A stretch of DNA of 64,000 nt from Sphingobacterium sp. JB170. GTDB lineage: Bacteria > Bacteroidota > Bacteroidia > Sphingobacteriales > Sphingobacteriaceae. The position numbers and the translations under genes were made by a program. Location of the stretch: the NCBI RefSeq assembly GCF_900163865.1, contig NZ_FUKU01000013.1, positions 434,001 through 498,000 of the forward strand. Direction: 5' to 3'. Below, piece after piece: positions 45,673 to 54,655 of the stretch (its first letter is position 1; each line of letters starts with the position of its first letter). The notes beneath the pieces are model-generated. The model had not been told where the DNA came from and searched no databases. It worked only from the letters and a program-made list of their open reading frames with translations.

Positions 45673-45706
45673 AAAGCGCAAACGTTATCGATAACGTTTG
45701 CGCTTT
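45673..45706. promoter_or_regulatory. Perfect 34-bp palindrome
   Basis: A fully symmetrical sequence with no loop. Its centre reads AACGTTATCGATAACGTT and it is extended on each side by GCGC and AAA/TTT. It follows the ADH stop by 40 bases. It could be a LacI-type operator (core ATCGAT with symmetrical AACG arms), a bidirectional terminator, or both, since its right flank continues in TTTT. Symmetry of this length is very unlikely by chance. Confidence 0.6.
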
Positions 45707-46012
45707 TAATTTTGGTCTACGGCACCACGAAACCGAAATTTAATACCTAAATTTCGGTTCAACCAATTGGTCCGCAGTAGACTGTAATGTTGTTATTATA
45801 GATATATCCATATTATGCTTTCAGGGGAACTTTGCCGTAAGTAAAAAGGGGGATGCAGCGATGCGCAAACAGAGTTGAAGGTATTGGGAAGCCCATTTCG
45901 TTATACGGCAGTAGGCAAGATTTGTCCGGTAACGATTGCACAGTTTTTTCTTGCCTTTGCTAGACAAAGGATGTAGACTTGTGCTGCGAATGAACCAATT
46001 CTAGACAATATC

Positions 46013-46372
46013 ATGATTAACACGAAGAAAACATTTGGAGCACAGCGTGGGATATTTTTTATCCTCAGATCGCTCGTGGGAACCCCCCAGCGGCATCAAA
46101 GACCCACACTCAAGCAGGTGACCTCCTTTGGTAAGGCCATCGTGATGGAGAGTAACTTGAATTTGCACCTACAGGGCCAGGCCGTTCTGTTATTCTCGGA
46201 TGCGTTCGATCCCTACCAGCGCTTCGAATCGAATGGAGAAGGCGAACCTTCCTGGTGTATCCAAATTCCTATTTCAGAAAAAGACCGCCAAAATATAACT
46301 ATGACCGAATCGCTTAAGTACAACAGCACGTTGGGTGCCGGGTCAACAAAAGACATGTTAATGATCAATTAA
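46013..46372 (+). CDS. Doubtful hypothetical protein
   Basis: 119 codons (MINTKKTFGAQRGIFF ...; later SDAFDPYQRFESNGEGEPSW). No motif, signal or family known to me. It lies just before the GH105-type gene at 46391, and its composition differs from real neighbours, so it may be decayed or chance. Listed because it is long and in a gap of over 700 bases. Confidence 0.3.
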   Translation: MINTKKTFGAQRGIFFILRSLVGTPQRHQRPTLKQVTSFGKAIVMESNLNLHLQGQAVLLFSDAFDPYQRFESNGEGEPSWCIQIPISEKDRQNITMTESLKYNSTLGAGSTKDMLMIN

Positions 46373-46390
46373 CCGATTAAGAAAGAAATT

Positions 46391-48301
46391 ATGAAAGTAA
46401 ATCTAATATATACGTTTTGTCTGTTACTGTTAGCCACAGTAGGTTTCGCGCAAAATAAGACGATGTCAGAGCGCATGGCGATCTCGGCAATGGAAAAGCA
46501 GTTTAAGGGCGATCAGTTTACCAATAAGGAAAAAGGCCCCAAGTGGACTTACGACATGGGCGTCGTGCTGGACGGCATCGCCGAGGTATGGAAGAATACC
46601 GGTAAAGCGGAATATTTCAACTATATACAAGCTTGGATGGATCAGTTTGTGACTCCCGAGGGGGGACTAAGAAATTACGACCCCACAGAATACAATATCG
46701 ATCACATTAAAAATGGGACATCGTTACTTCTTTTGTACAAAGTAACGGGAAACCAAAAATATTTAAAGGCCGCGGATCTGTTGTATACGCAGCTGCAATC
46801 GCATCCGCGGACCAACGAGGGCGGCTTCTGGCATAAGGAAATCTATCCGTACCAAATGTGGCTTGACGGGTTATACATGGGGCAACCATTCTATACAGAG
46901 TATGCTTCTATCCGCAACATTCCGAGTATATACGAGGACGTGGTAAATCAATTTACCTACATGGAAAAGCATGCGCGTGATGAGGAGACCGGTTTGTTAT
47001 ATCACGGATGGGACGAGTCGCGTAAGGAGCGCTGGTCGGACCCCCAAACAGGCCTCTCCAAGCACTTCTGGGGACGCGGCATGGGCTGGTTTTCGATGGG
47101 ACTCGTCGATGTGCTCGAGTATTTCCCCAAAGATCATCCTCGCCGAAAAGAGCTGCTCGCTATTTTAGAGCGTACCCTCACTGCAGCGGCGAAATACCAA
47201 GACCCCAAAACATCAGTGTGGTATGATATCGTAGATTTAGGTACACGCGACGGCAACTATGTGGAGGCCTCTGCTTCAAGCATGTTTGTATACGCCATGG
47301 CGAAAGCCGTGCGCCGTGGATACGTGTCGGACAGTTTTGCCAAAAATGTTTATAAAGGATACAAAGGGCTATTGAAAGAGTTTGTTACCGATGACGGACC
47401 GGATAAAGTAGATATAAATGGCGTGGTCGAGGTATCGGGACTCGGTGGTTCGAAATACCGTGACGGCAGCTTTGAATATTATATGTCAGAACCGGTGCGT
47501 AAGAATGACCCGAAAGGGGTCGGCGCCTTTATTCGTGCTGCTTCGGAGGCCGAGTTTCTGCAGGGAATAAAAGGCAAGCACACCTATAACGTAACGCTTG
47601 ACAACTATTACAACAACGAGTATAAGGAATCTGCAGGGGGGCAGCTGCTGCCCTACCACTACCTGTGGGACGGATGGGACAATAACGGGTATGGCTTGTT
47701 CGGCCGTCTTTTCGCACGCCAGGGAGCGAAACTGCACACCTTGAAACAGGCGCCTACCGCAGCGAATCTTGCCCAAAGCGATGTTTATATTATCGTTGAC
47801 CCGGACACCCAGAAGGAAACCGATGAGCCCAACTACATGAACGAGCCGCAGGCGGTAAGTATCGCGCAATGGGTGCACGATGGCGGGGTGCTGGTGATGC
47901 TTCTAAACGACGCGGGAAACTGTGAGATAGAGAAATTCAACACCCTGGCCCAGAAATTTGGTATAACGTTCAATCAAGATAGCCGAAATCGCGTGCAAGG
48001 GAAAGCCTACCACACCGGAGCGATAGCGATACCCGCAGGAAATAGCATCTTAAAGGATACTAAGAAGATCTATATCAAAGAAATCTCCACGCTGCAAGTT
48101 GTATCCCCCGCCAAGGCGGAACTCGTAGAGAGCGGTGATGTGATCATTGCTACGGCGAAGTATGGTAAAGGGACGGTGCTCGCCGTGGGGGACCCCTGGG
48201 TATATAACGAATATATTGATGGACGCAAGCTGCCCGCCGAGTATGAGAATTTTAAGGCCAGTACCGAGATCGTGAGCTGGCTGTTAAAAAAGGCGAACTA
48301 G
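46391..48301 (+). CDS. GH105-type hydrolase with C-terminal DUF4350-like domain
   Basis: 636 residues. Signal peptide (IYTFCLLLLATVGFAQ). GH88/105 alpha/alpha-barrel about 25-380 with FWGRGMGWFSMGLVDVLEYFP (about 225-245). A second part (about 390-636, YHYLWDGWDNNGYGLFGRLF ... VYIIVDPDTQKETDEPN ... WVHDGGVLVMLLNDAGN) is a flavodoxin-like DUF4350-type domain. The enzyme removes unsaturated uronic acids from pectin fragments. The first gene of the long operon that runs into the Uxa genes. Confidence 0.87.
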   Translation: MKVNLIYTFCLLLLATVGFAQNKTMSERMAISAMEKQFKGDQFTNKEKGPKWTYDMGVVLDGIAEVWKNTGKAEYFNYIQAWMDQFVTPEGGLRNYDPTEYNIDHIKNGTSLLLLYKVTGNQKYLKAADLLYTQLQSHPRTNEGGFWHKEIYPYQMWLDGLYMGQPFYTEYASIRNIPSIYEDVVNQFTYMEKHARDEETGLLYHGWDESRKERWSDPQTGLSKHFWGRGMGWFSMGLVDVLEYFPKDHPRRKELLAILERTLTAAAKYQDPKTSVWYDIVDLGTRDGNYVEASASSMFVYAMAKAVRRGYVSDSFAKNVYKGYKGLLKEFVTDDGPDKVDINGVVEVSGLGGSKYRDGSFEYYMSEPVRKNDPKGVGAFIRAASEAEFLQGIKGKHTYNVTLDNYYNNEYKESAGGQLLPYHYLWDGWDNNGYGLFGRLFARQGAKLHTLKQAPTAANLAQSDVYIIVDPDTQKETDEPNYMNEPQAVSIAQWVHDGGVLVMLLNDAGNCEIEKFNTLAQKFGITFNQDSRNRVQGKAYHTGAIAIPAGNSILKDTKKIYIKEISTLQVVSPAKAELVESGDVIIATAKYGKGTVLAVGDPWVYNEYIDGRKLPAEYENFKASTEIVSWLLKKAN

Positions 48302-48356
48302 CCTCGCCCCGTCGATAAATAAGAATAAAATAGAAAAAATATAATACCATATAAAA

Positions 48357-49874
48357 ATGTTGCTTACAAAAGAAAATATAGAAAAGATTAATGTTTCCGG
48401 TCTCGCGATGCCTACACCGGCATCCTTCGAGCTGCCCGAACGCGTGCTGCAGTTTGGCACGGGGGTACTGCTGCGCGGCCTTCCCGATTATTACATTGAC
48501 AAGGCCAACAAGGCAGGAACCTTCAACGGGCGTGTGCTGGTAGTGAAGTCTACATCGTCGAAGGGGGCCGACGCTTTTGATAAGCAGGACAGCCTATATA
48601 CCTTATGCATCAAAGGAATTCAAGATGGGAAACAGGAGGTGAGCTACCACATCAATAACGCCATATCGCGGGTGCTGGCCGCCTCGAGCAACTGGCCCGA
48701 GATAATGAACGCGGCACATAACCCGGAGCTGTCGATTATACTGTCCAACACGACCGAAGTAGGGATCGTGCTCAGCAACGACAATGTAAACGATGCTCCT
48801 CCGGCATCCTTTCCTGGGAAGCTACTCGCCTTTTTATATGAACGCTATAGGCACTTCAAGGGGGATGACCAGAAAGGACTGGTGATCCTTCCCACCGAGC
48901 TGATCACCGACAACGCATCCAAGCTCAAAGGCATCTTGCAGAACCTAGCAAAACAAAATGCCCTAGGGCCCGAGTTTGAAGGCTGGCTGCTGCAAGCGAA
49001 CGACTTTTGCAACACCTTGGTAGACCGTATCGTGCCAGGGAAGCTGCCTGCAGCACAGCAGCAACAGACCGAGCAAGAGCTGGGCTACAGCGACGAGCTC
49101 ATGATCATGGCCGAACCTTTTAGCTTATGGGCCATCGAAACGGATTCTCCCCGGGTGCACGAGCGGTTAAGCTTTGCGCAGATCGATAAAGGCATCGTTT
49201 TAGTACCCTCCATCGAGAAGTTTAAAGAGTTAAAATTGCGCCTGCTCAACGGTACGCACACTTTCAGCTGTGCAGCGGCACTAGGCAGCGGCTTTCAGGT
49301 GGTAAAAGAATCAATGGCCAACCAGACCTTCTGCACGTTTGTAAAAAACCTAATGCGCAACGAAATTGGCCCATCGATTTTAGGCGCCTATATTGAACCC
49401 GAAGATGTCGCACAGTTTGCCAATAGCGTAATCGACCGCTTTAGCAATCCGTTTTTAGACCACCGCTGGGAGAATATCGCCCTGCACTACACCTCGAAAA
49501 TGAATATGCGCAATGTGCCGCTGCTCAAGAAGTGGTACAGCAAGAATGCCGCAGCGCCGGCATATATGGCGTTTGGGTTTGCGGCATATATTAAATTCAT
49601 GGATAGCAGCCTCGAAGAGGGAAAATATTTTGCAACCATCGGCGGGCAGCATGTCGCATTACAAGATGAGTGCGCCCCGGCGTTGCACGAATATTGGAAA
49701 GATAGCACTACAGTTGTTTCTAAGGTGCTCGGTGAAGATAGTTTATGGGGCATGGACCTACGCACCTTCGCCGGTTTTGAGCAGACCGTGAGCGACTATT
49801 TACAGCAAATTAACGCCCAGGGCGTACATCAGACAATTGAAAAGTTAAACGCAGAATGGCAAGTAGAATATTAA
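48357..49874 (+). CDS. uxaB: Tagaturonate reductase
   Basis: 505 residues, mannitol-dehydrogenase superfamily. N-terminal nucleotide region VLQFGTGVLLRGLPDYYIDKANKAGTFNGRVLVVKS, then LSNTTEVGIVL and the family's C-terminal helical domain beginning LKLRLLNGTHTFSCAAALGSG, where LLNGxH is diagnostic. Converts D-tagaturonate to D-altronate with NADH. Its last 19 bases overlap the start of UxaA. Second step of galacturonate breakdown. Confidence 0.92.
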   Translation: MLLTKENIEKINVSGLAMPTPASFELPERVLQFGTGVLLRGLPDYYIDKANKAGTFNGRVLVVKSTSSKGADAFDKQDSLYTLCIKGIQDGKQEVSYHINNAISRVLAASSNWPEIMNAAHNPELSIILSNTTEVGIVLSNDNVNDAPPASFPGKLLAFLYERYRHFKGDDQKGLVILPTELITDNASKLKGILQNLAKQNALGPEFEGWLLQANDFCNTLVDRIVPGKLPAAQQQQTEQELGYSDELMIMAEPFSLWAIETDSPRVHERLSFAQIDKGIVLVPSIEKFKELKLRLLNGTHTFSCAAALGSGFQVVKESMANQTFCTFVKNLMRNEIGPSILGAYIEPEDVAQFANSVIDRFSNPFLDHRWENIALHYTSKMNMRNVPLLKKWYSKNAAAPAYMAFGFAAYIKFMDSSLEEGKYFATIGGQHVALQDECAPALHEYWKDSTTVVSKVLGEDSLWGMDLRTFAGFEQTVSDYLQQINAQGVHQTIEKLNAEWQVEY

Positions 49875-51502
49875 AAATACACCCCAAGGATAACGTCCTG
49901 GTGGCACTCAAGGATTTGGCACAAGGTGAACAGATTGCCTTCGAAGGGAATCTATACGTGACGCAGCAAGATGTAGCTGCCAAGCATAAATTTTTTATGC
50001 ACGACATGCAGCAGGGCAGTGAGATTTATATGTATGGCGTTTTAGTCGGTAAAACCCAGTATGCGGTGCCTGCTGGTGGCCTGATGACTACCGAAAACAC
50101 CAAGCATGCGGCCGATCCGTATACCTTCCGCCCATATAACTATCACTGGGAGGCGCCCGCGGTAGACCGCTTTGCCGGCCGAACTTTTGCCGGCTACCAG
50201 CGTAGCGACGGGCGAGTGGGTACAGCGAACTATTGGCTGTTTATTCCGACCGTGTTTTGTGAGAATCGTAATCTTGATGTGATCAAAGAGGCGCTATATA
50301 ACGAGCTGGGCTACTCGGTGACCGGCAAGTACCGTGATTTTACACATGAATTGCTGCAAGCATATAGTGATGGCGTGGACATACACACACTGGATACCGA
50401 CACGCTTTCGGCGGCAAACCACAAGAAAGGCCGCGTGTTTAAGAATGTAGATGGTATTAAGTTTTTAAATCACCAGGGCGGCTGCGGTGGTATACGTCAA
50501 GATGCGGCCGTACTCGGGAAATTATTGGCAGCGTATGCTGACCACCCCAATGTAGCCGGGGTAACGGTGCTTTCCTTAGGGTGTCAAAACCTACAGCTGA
50601 ATGACCTTATAAGTGACATTAAAACGCGCAACCCACAGTTCGATAAGCCCCTACTCGTCTACGAGCAGCAGCAGTCAAAGAGTGAAGAATCGCTCATCAA
50701 AGAGGCGATCCGCGATACGTTTGCCGGACTGGTGGAGATTAACAAGCATACCCGGCAGCCCGCACCTCTTTCTAAGCTCACACTAGGGGTGAAATGTGGT
50801 GGTAGCGATGGTTTTAGCGGCATATCGGCCAATCCGGCTGTGGGCTACGCCTCCGACCTCTTGGTCGCCCTAGGAGGCAAGGTCCTTCTAGCGGAATTTC
50901 CGGAGCTTTGTGGAGCCGAGCAAAACTTAATAGACAGAACAATAGATCCCCAGGCAGCAAAGAAGTTTATACGCCTGATGGGCGCCTATAGCCATGCTGC
51001 GGAAAGCGTTGGATCAGGCTTTCATATGAACCCTTCGCCGGGAAATATTCGCGACGGATTAATAACCGATGCCATAAAAAGCACGGGTGCAGCAAAAAAA
51101 GGCGGGACATCACCCGTGGTGGACGTGCTCGATTATACCGAACAGGCGACAAAGGCGGGACTTAACCTGGTATGTACGCCGGGAAACGACGTGGAGGCGA
51201 CAACGGGGAAAGCAGCATCCGGAGCGACATTGATACTTTTCACCACCGGCCTAGGCACGCCTACTGGAAACCCAATCTGTCCGGTCATTAAAGTGGCTAC
51301 AAATAATGAGCTTACCCGCCGGATGGGTGATATCATCGATATCAACACTGGAGGAGTGATCGAGGGCGAGAAAACCATCGAGCAAATGGGTGTAGAAATT
51401 CTTGAATTTTGTATTAAAGCAGCAAGCGGAGAAGTGATACCTAAAGCCGTGCAGCTGAATCAAGACGATTTTATTCCTTGGAAACGAGGCGTTAGTTTAT
51501 AA
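49856..51502 (+). CDS. uxaA: Altronate dehydratase
   Basis: 548 residues. An N-terminal SAF-like domain (about 1-95, KIHPKDNVLVALKDLAQGEQIAFEG) is followed by the D-galactarate/altronate dehydratase core (RSDGRVGTANYWLFIPTVFCENRN; HQGGCGGIRQD; LGCQNLQLNDL; LGVKCGGSDGFSGISANPAVG; FTTGLGTPTGNPICPVIKV). The conserved Cys residues match iron-dependent members. Dehydrates D-altronate to 2-keto-3-deoxygluconate. Translationally coupled to UxaB by overlap. Confidence 0.94.
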   Translation: MASRILKIHPKDNVLVALKDLAQGEQIAFEGNLYVTQQDVAAKHKFFMHDMQQGSEIYMYGVLVGKTQYAVPAGGLMTTENTKHAADPYTFRPYNYHWEAPAVDRFAGRTFAGYQRSDGRVGTANYWLFIPTVFCENRNLDVIKEALYNELGYSVTGKYRDFTHELLQAYSDGVDIHTLDTDTLSAANHKKGRVFKNVDGIKFLNHQGGCGGIRQDAAVLGKLLAAYADHPNVAGVTVLSLGCQNLQLNDLISDIKTRNPQFDKPLLVYEQQQSKSEESLIKEAIRDTFAGLVEINKHTRQPAPLSKLTLGVKCGGSDGFSGISANPAVGYASDLLVALGGKVLLAEFPELCGAEQNLIDRTIDPQAAKKFIRLMGAYSHAAESVGSGFHMNPSPGNIRDGLITDAIKSTGAAKKGGTSPVVDVLDYTEQATKAGLNLVCTPGNDVEATTGKAASGATLILFTTGLGTPTGNPICPVIKVATNNELTRRMGDIIDINTGGVIEGEKTIEQMGVEILEFCIKAASGEVIPKAVQLNQDDFIPWKRGVSL

Positions 51503-51522
51503 CCACGAAACAAACAGAAGAC

Positions 51523-52929
51523 ATGAAAAACTTTTTAGACGATAATTTTCTACTAAACAGCGAAACGGCGCAAGAGCTGTATAACCAGTACGCGAAGAAC
51601 CAGCCGATCATCGATTACCATAATCACTTGATTCCAGAGCAGATTGCGAATAACAGGAGCTTTGAGAATATTACCCAAGTATGGCTAAATGGTGACCACT
51701 ACAAGTGGCGCGCCATGCGTGCAAATGGTGTTGATGAACGATATATTACCGGTGATGCAACCGATAAAGAAAAGTTTTTGAAATGGGCCGAAACGGTACC
51801 CTACACCATGCGAAACCCGCTGTATCACTGGACGCACCTGGAGCTGCAGCGTTATTTCGGAATAACAGAACTCCTTTCACCCGCTACGGCAGAAAAGATA
51901 TACGAACAGACGGCAGAAATGCTCGCAACACCTGAATATTCGGTGCTCGGGCTACTCAAAAAGATGAATGTGGAGGTGGTATGCACCACTGATGATCCGA
52001 TCGATTCACTCGAATATCATCAACAATTCGCTAGGCAGCCCCAAAGCTTAAAGATGCTGCCCGCGTTTCGGCCGGATAAAGCGATGAACGCCGACGATAT
52101 TCCGGCACTCAACGCCTATATCACGAAACTCGAGACCGTGAGCGGCCTTAAGATCGACACTTTTCAAAGTTACCTGCAGGCCTTAAAATCGCGCCACGAC
52201 TACTTTGCTGAAAATGGTTGCTCTGTTTCTGACCACGGCTTGGAGCAGATATACGCCGAGGACTACACCGAGCAAGAGATCGCGCAAATATTCGAAAAGA
52301 TTCGTCGCGAGCAACAGATTACCCATTCAGAAAATCTGAAATTCAAATCCGCGATGCTTGTCGCCCTAGCACACTGGGATCACCAGAAAGGCTGGGTGCA
52401 GCAGTATCATCTGGGGGCACTGCGGAACAACAACGAGCGTATGCTCGCAAAGAACGGTCCGGACACCGGTTATGATTCCATAGGCGACTTCAGCCAAGCA
52501 CGCTGCCTGTCGAAATTTTTAAACAAATTGGACAGTACCGATCAGCTTGCAAAGACGATCCTTTACAACCTCAACCCGGCAGACAATGAGCTTATTGCGA
52601 CCATGATTGGAAACTTCAACGACGGTAAGATCAAAGGGAAAATACAATTTGGGTCCGCTTGGTGGTTCTTGGATCAAAAAGATGGTATGACCAAACAGAT
52701 CAACACGCTATCGAACATGGGACTGATCAGTGGCCTAGTGGGGATGCTTACCGACTCAAGAAGCTTTCTTTCATTTCCGCGCCACGAGTATTTTCGTCGT
52801 TTGTTATGCGATATCTTTGGAGAAGACGTGCAGAAAGGGGAGCTACCCAACGACCTGGAGTGGATTGGCAAGATCATTAGCGACATCAGTTATCACAATG
52901 CTAAAAACTACTTCAACTTTCAAGGGTGA
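51523..52929 (+). CDS. uxaC: Uronate isomerase
   Basis: 468 residues. Amidohydrolase-like barrel with the UxaC motifs: IIDYHNHLIPEQIANNRSFENI (HxH, about residues 26-35), WRAMRANGVDERYITG, CTTDDPIDSLEYH, and GSAWWFLDQKDGM with TDSRSFLSFPRHEYFRR near the C-terminus. Isomerises D-galacturonate to D-tagaturonate (and glucuronate to fructuronate). Stop overlaps the next start by one base (TGATG). Confidence 0.95.
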   Translation: MKNFLDDNFLLNSETAQELYNQYAKNQPIIDYHNHLIPEQIANNRSFENITQVWLNGDHYKWRAMRANGVDERYITGDATDKEKFLKWAETVPYTMRNPLYHWTHLELQRYFGITELLSPATAEKIYEQTAEMLATPEYSVLGLLKKMNVEVVCTTDDPIDSLEYHQQFARQPQSLKMLPAFRPDKAMNADDIPALNAYITKLETVSGLKIDTFQSYLQALKSRHDYFAENGCSVSDHGLEQIYAEDYTEQEIAQIFEKIRREQQITHSENLKFKSAMLVALAHWDHQKGWVQQYHLGALRNNNERMLAKNGPDTGYDSIGDFSQARCLSKFLNKLDSTDQLAKTILYNLNPADNELIATMIGNFNDGKIKGKIQFGSAWWFLDQKDGMTKQINTLSNMGLISGLVGMLTDSRSFLSFPRHEYFRRLLCDIFGEDVQKGELPNDLEWIGKIISDISYHNAKNYFNFQG

Positions 52930-53960
52930 TGGGTGAAGGAAAAATTTTAAACTTCGGCGAGATCCTTTTGCGGATCTCGCCCGATACAAGCTCCAGCTGG
53001 GTGGAGAGTGGTCTGCTGCCCTTCCATGTGGGGGGCGCAGAACTCAACGTGGCGACAGCTCTAGCGTGCTGGGGACTGCCCAGCGCATACAGCTCCGCGA
53101 TGCCCGACAATACGATATGTCGCGATATTGCAACGCATCTGCAAAGCAAGGGTATCGACGTCTCGCGCATGCATTGGTCTGGAGAACGGCTCGGTATATA
53201 CTATCTGCCTAAAGGTAAAGACGTAAAAAATGCGGGTGTCGTCTACGACCGAGCAGGCTCTTCCTTTGCGAGCCTGTCGCTCGAGCAGATTGACTGGGAT
53301 GCTTTATTCTTCCAGGTAGAGTGGTTTCATTTCTCTGCTATATGTCCAGCCATCAATCAACAAGCGGCAGACATCTGCTTAGCGGCGCTCAAGCAGGCCA
53401 AAGCACGTAACGTTAAAATCTCGTTAGACCTTAATTACCGCGCCAAACTGTGGAAATACGGAAAAACGCCCCTTGAGGTAATGCCTGCTTTAGCTGAATA
53501 TTGCGACTTGATTATGGGTAATATTTGGGCTGCCGAACTTATGCTCGGCACGAGCCTCGAAGAACCCCTTCGAACGGTAGAACAGGAATACCCACGACAG
53601 CTGCTACTCGAGCAGGCAGAACGTACCAGTATCGAGTTGCAGCAGCGGTTTAAGAACTGTAAATATGTGGCCAATACTTTTCGCTTTGATTATCGGCAGA
53701 CAGGTATAAAGTATTTCACCACCCTAACGGTACAGGACAGGTTCTTGGTTTCAAATGAGTACCTTTCAGAATCCATTGTCGATAAAGTGGGTAGTGGTGA
53801 CTGCTTTATGGCGGGACTCATCTACGGATTTCACCAAGGCATGCAAGCCAATTATACACTCGAATTTGCGACCGCCGCGGCGTACGACAAATTGTTTATT
53901 GCTAGCGATGCGACTTCCAGTTCAGTCTCAGAAATAGAAAAAAGAATACAAAATGACTAA
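52929..53960 (+). CDS. kdgK: PfkB-family 2-keto-3-deoxygluconate kinase
   Basis: 343 residues from the ATG at 52929 (a GTG three bases earlier is also in frame). Ribokinase fold: N-terminal LNFGEILLRISPD and HVGGAELNVATALACWG, C-terminal KVGSGDCFMAGLIYGFHQG with the catalytic Asp of GSGD near residue 286. The substrate is inferred from the operon: it lies between UxaC and the KDPG aldolase, so 2-keto-3-deoxygluconate is the expected acceptor. Confidence 0.9.
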   Translation: MGEGKILNFGEILLRISPDTSSSWVESGLLPFHVGGAELNVATALACWGLPSAYSSAMPDNTICRDIATHLQSKGIDVSRMHWSGERLGIYYLPKGKDVKNAGVVYDRAGSSFASLSLEQIDWDALFFQVEWFHFSAICPAINQQAADICLAALKQAKARNVKISLDLNYRAKLWKYGKTPLEVMPALAEYCDLIMGNIWAAELMLGTSLEEPLRTVEQEYPRQLLLEQAERTSIELQQRFKNCKYVANTFRFDYRQTGIKYFTTLTVQDRFLVSNEYLSESIVDKVGSGDCFMAGLIYGFHQGMQANYTLEFATAAAYDKLFIASDATSSSVSEIEKRIQND

Positions 53961-54600
53961 AAGAAACGACGTATTAGACGCGATCCAGCAACAAGGGATG
54001 CTGCCCCTATTTTATCATGCCCACGAGCGAGAAAGTATTGCCATCGTGCAGACCCTTTATGCAAATGGGATTCGTGTATTTGAATTTACAAATCGCGGTG
54101 AGCAAGCACTCAGTGTTTTTAAAGCGCTAATCGCAGCACGTGATAAGGAGATGCCAGGCCTTTACTTAGGGATAGGCACCATCAAAACCGAGCAGCAAGC
54201 ACAAGATTTTATAAATGCTGGTGCTGATTTTATCGTTGCTCCCACCGTCAATACCCAAGTCGGTGAATGCGCGCACCAGGCAGGCCTATTGTGGGTCCCC
54301 GGTTGTATGACGCCAACAGAAATCGCTCTTGCCCAGCAAGCGGGAGCCGGACTAATAAAGCTTTTTCCGGCCAACATCTTGGGCCCAGGCTTCCTAACAG
54401 CGATTCGTGAGCTCTTTAAAGGGCAGCTATTTATGCCTACCGGAGGAGTGGACCTAGAAATAGGGAACCTTTCTGCCTGGTTTAAAGCGGGCGTATGTGC
54501 AGTGGGAATGGGCAGTAAACTCATCGATCCTAAAGACACCAGCGGGCTGGCTCAGAACACATTAAAGGCCTTAGCGCTCGTACAGCAAGCACGAAGTTGA
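53953..54600 (+). CDS. eda: KDPG/KHG aldolase
   Basis: 215 residues. Class I aldolase of the Eda family: VFEFTNRGEQALSVFKAL, GIGTIKTEQQAQDFINAGADFIVAPT and the Schiff-base Lys in GLIKLFPANILGPGF (about residue 136), then MPTGGVDLEIGNLSAWF. Cleaves 2-keto-3-deoxy-6-phosphogluconate to pyruvate and glyceraldehyde-3-phosphate. Overlaps the kinase gene by 8 bases. Confidence 0.94.
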   Translation: MTKRNDVLDAIQQQGMLPLFYHAHERESIAIVQTLYANGIRVFEFTNRGEQALSVFKALIAARDKEMPGLYLGIGTIKTEQQAQDFINAGADFIVAPTVNTQVGECAHQAGLLWVPGCMTPTEIALAQQAGAGLIKLFPANILGPGFLTAIRELFKGQLFMPTGGVDLEIGNLSAWFKAGVCAVGMGSKLIDPKDTSGLAQNTLKALALVQQARS

Positions 54601-54655
54601 TCTCGTCGTAACCTAACTAATGATAACTAAAATTTAAACCTTATAAACTATACCA

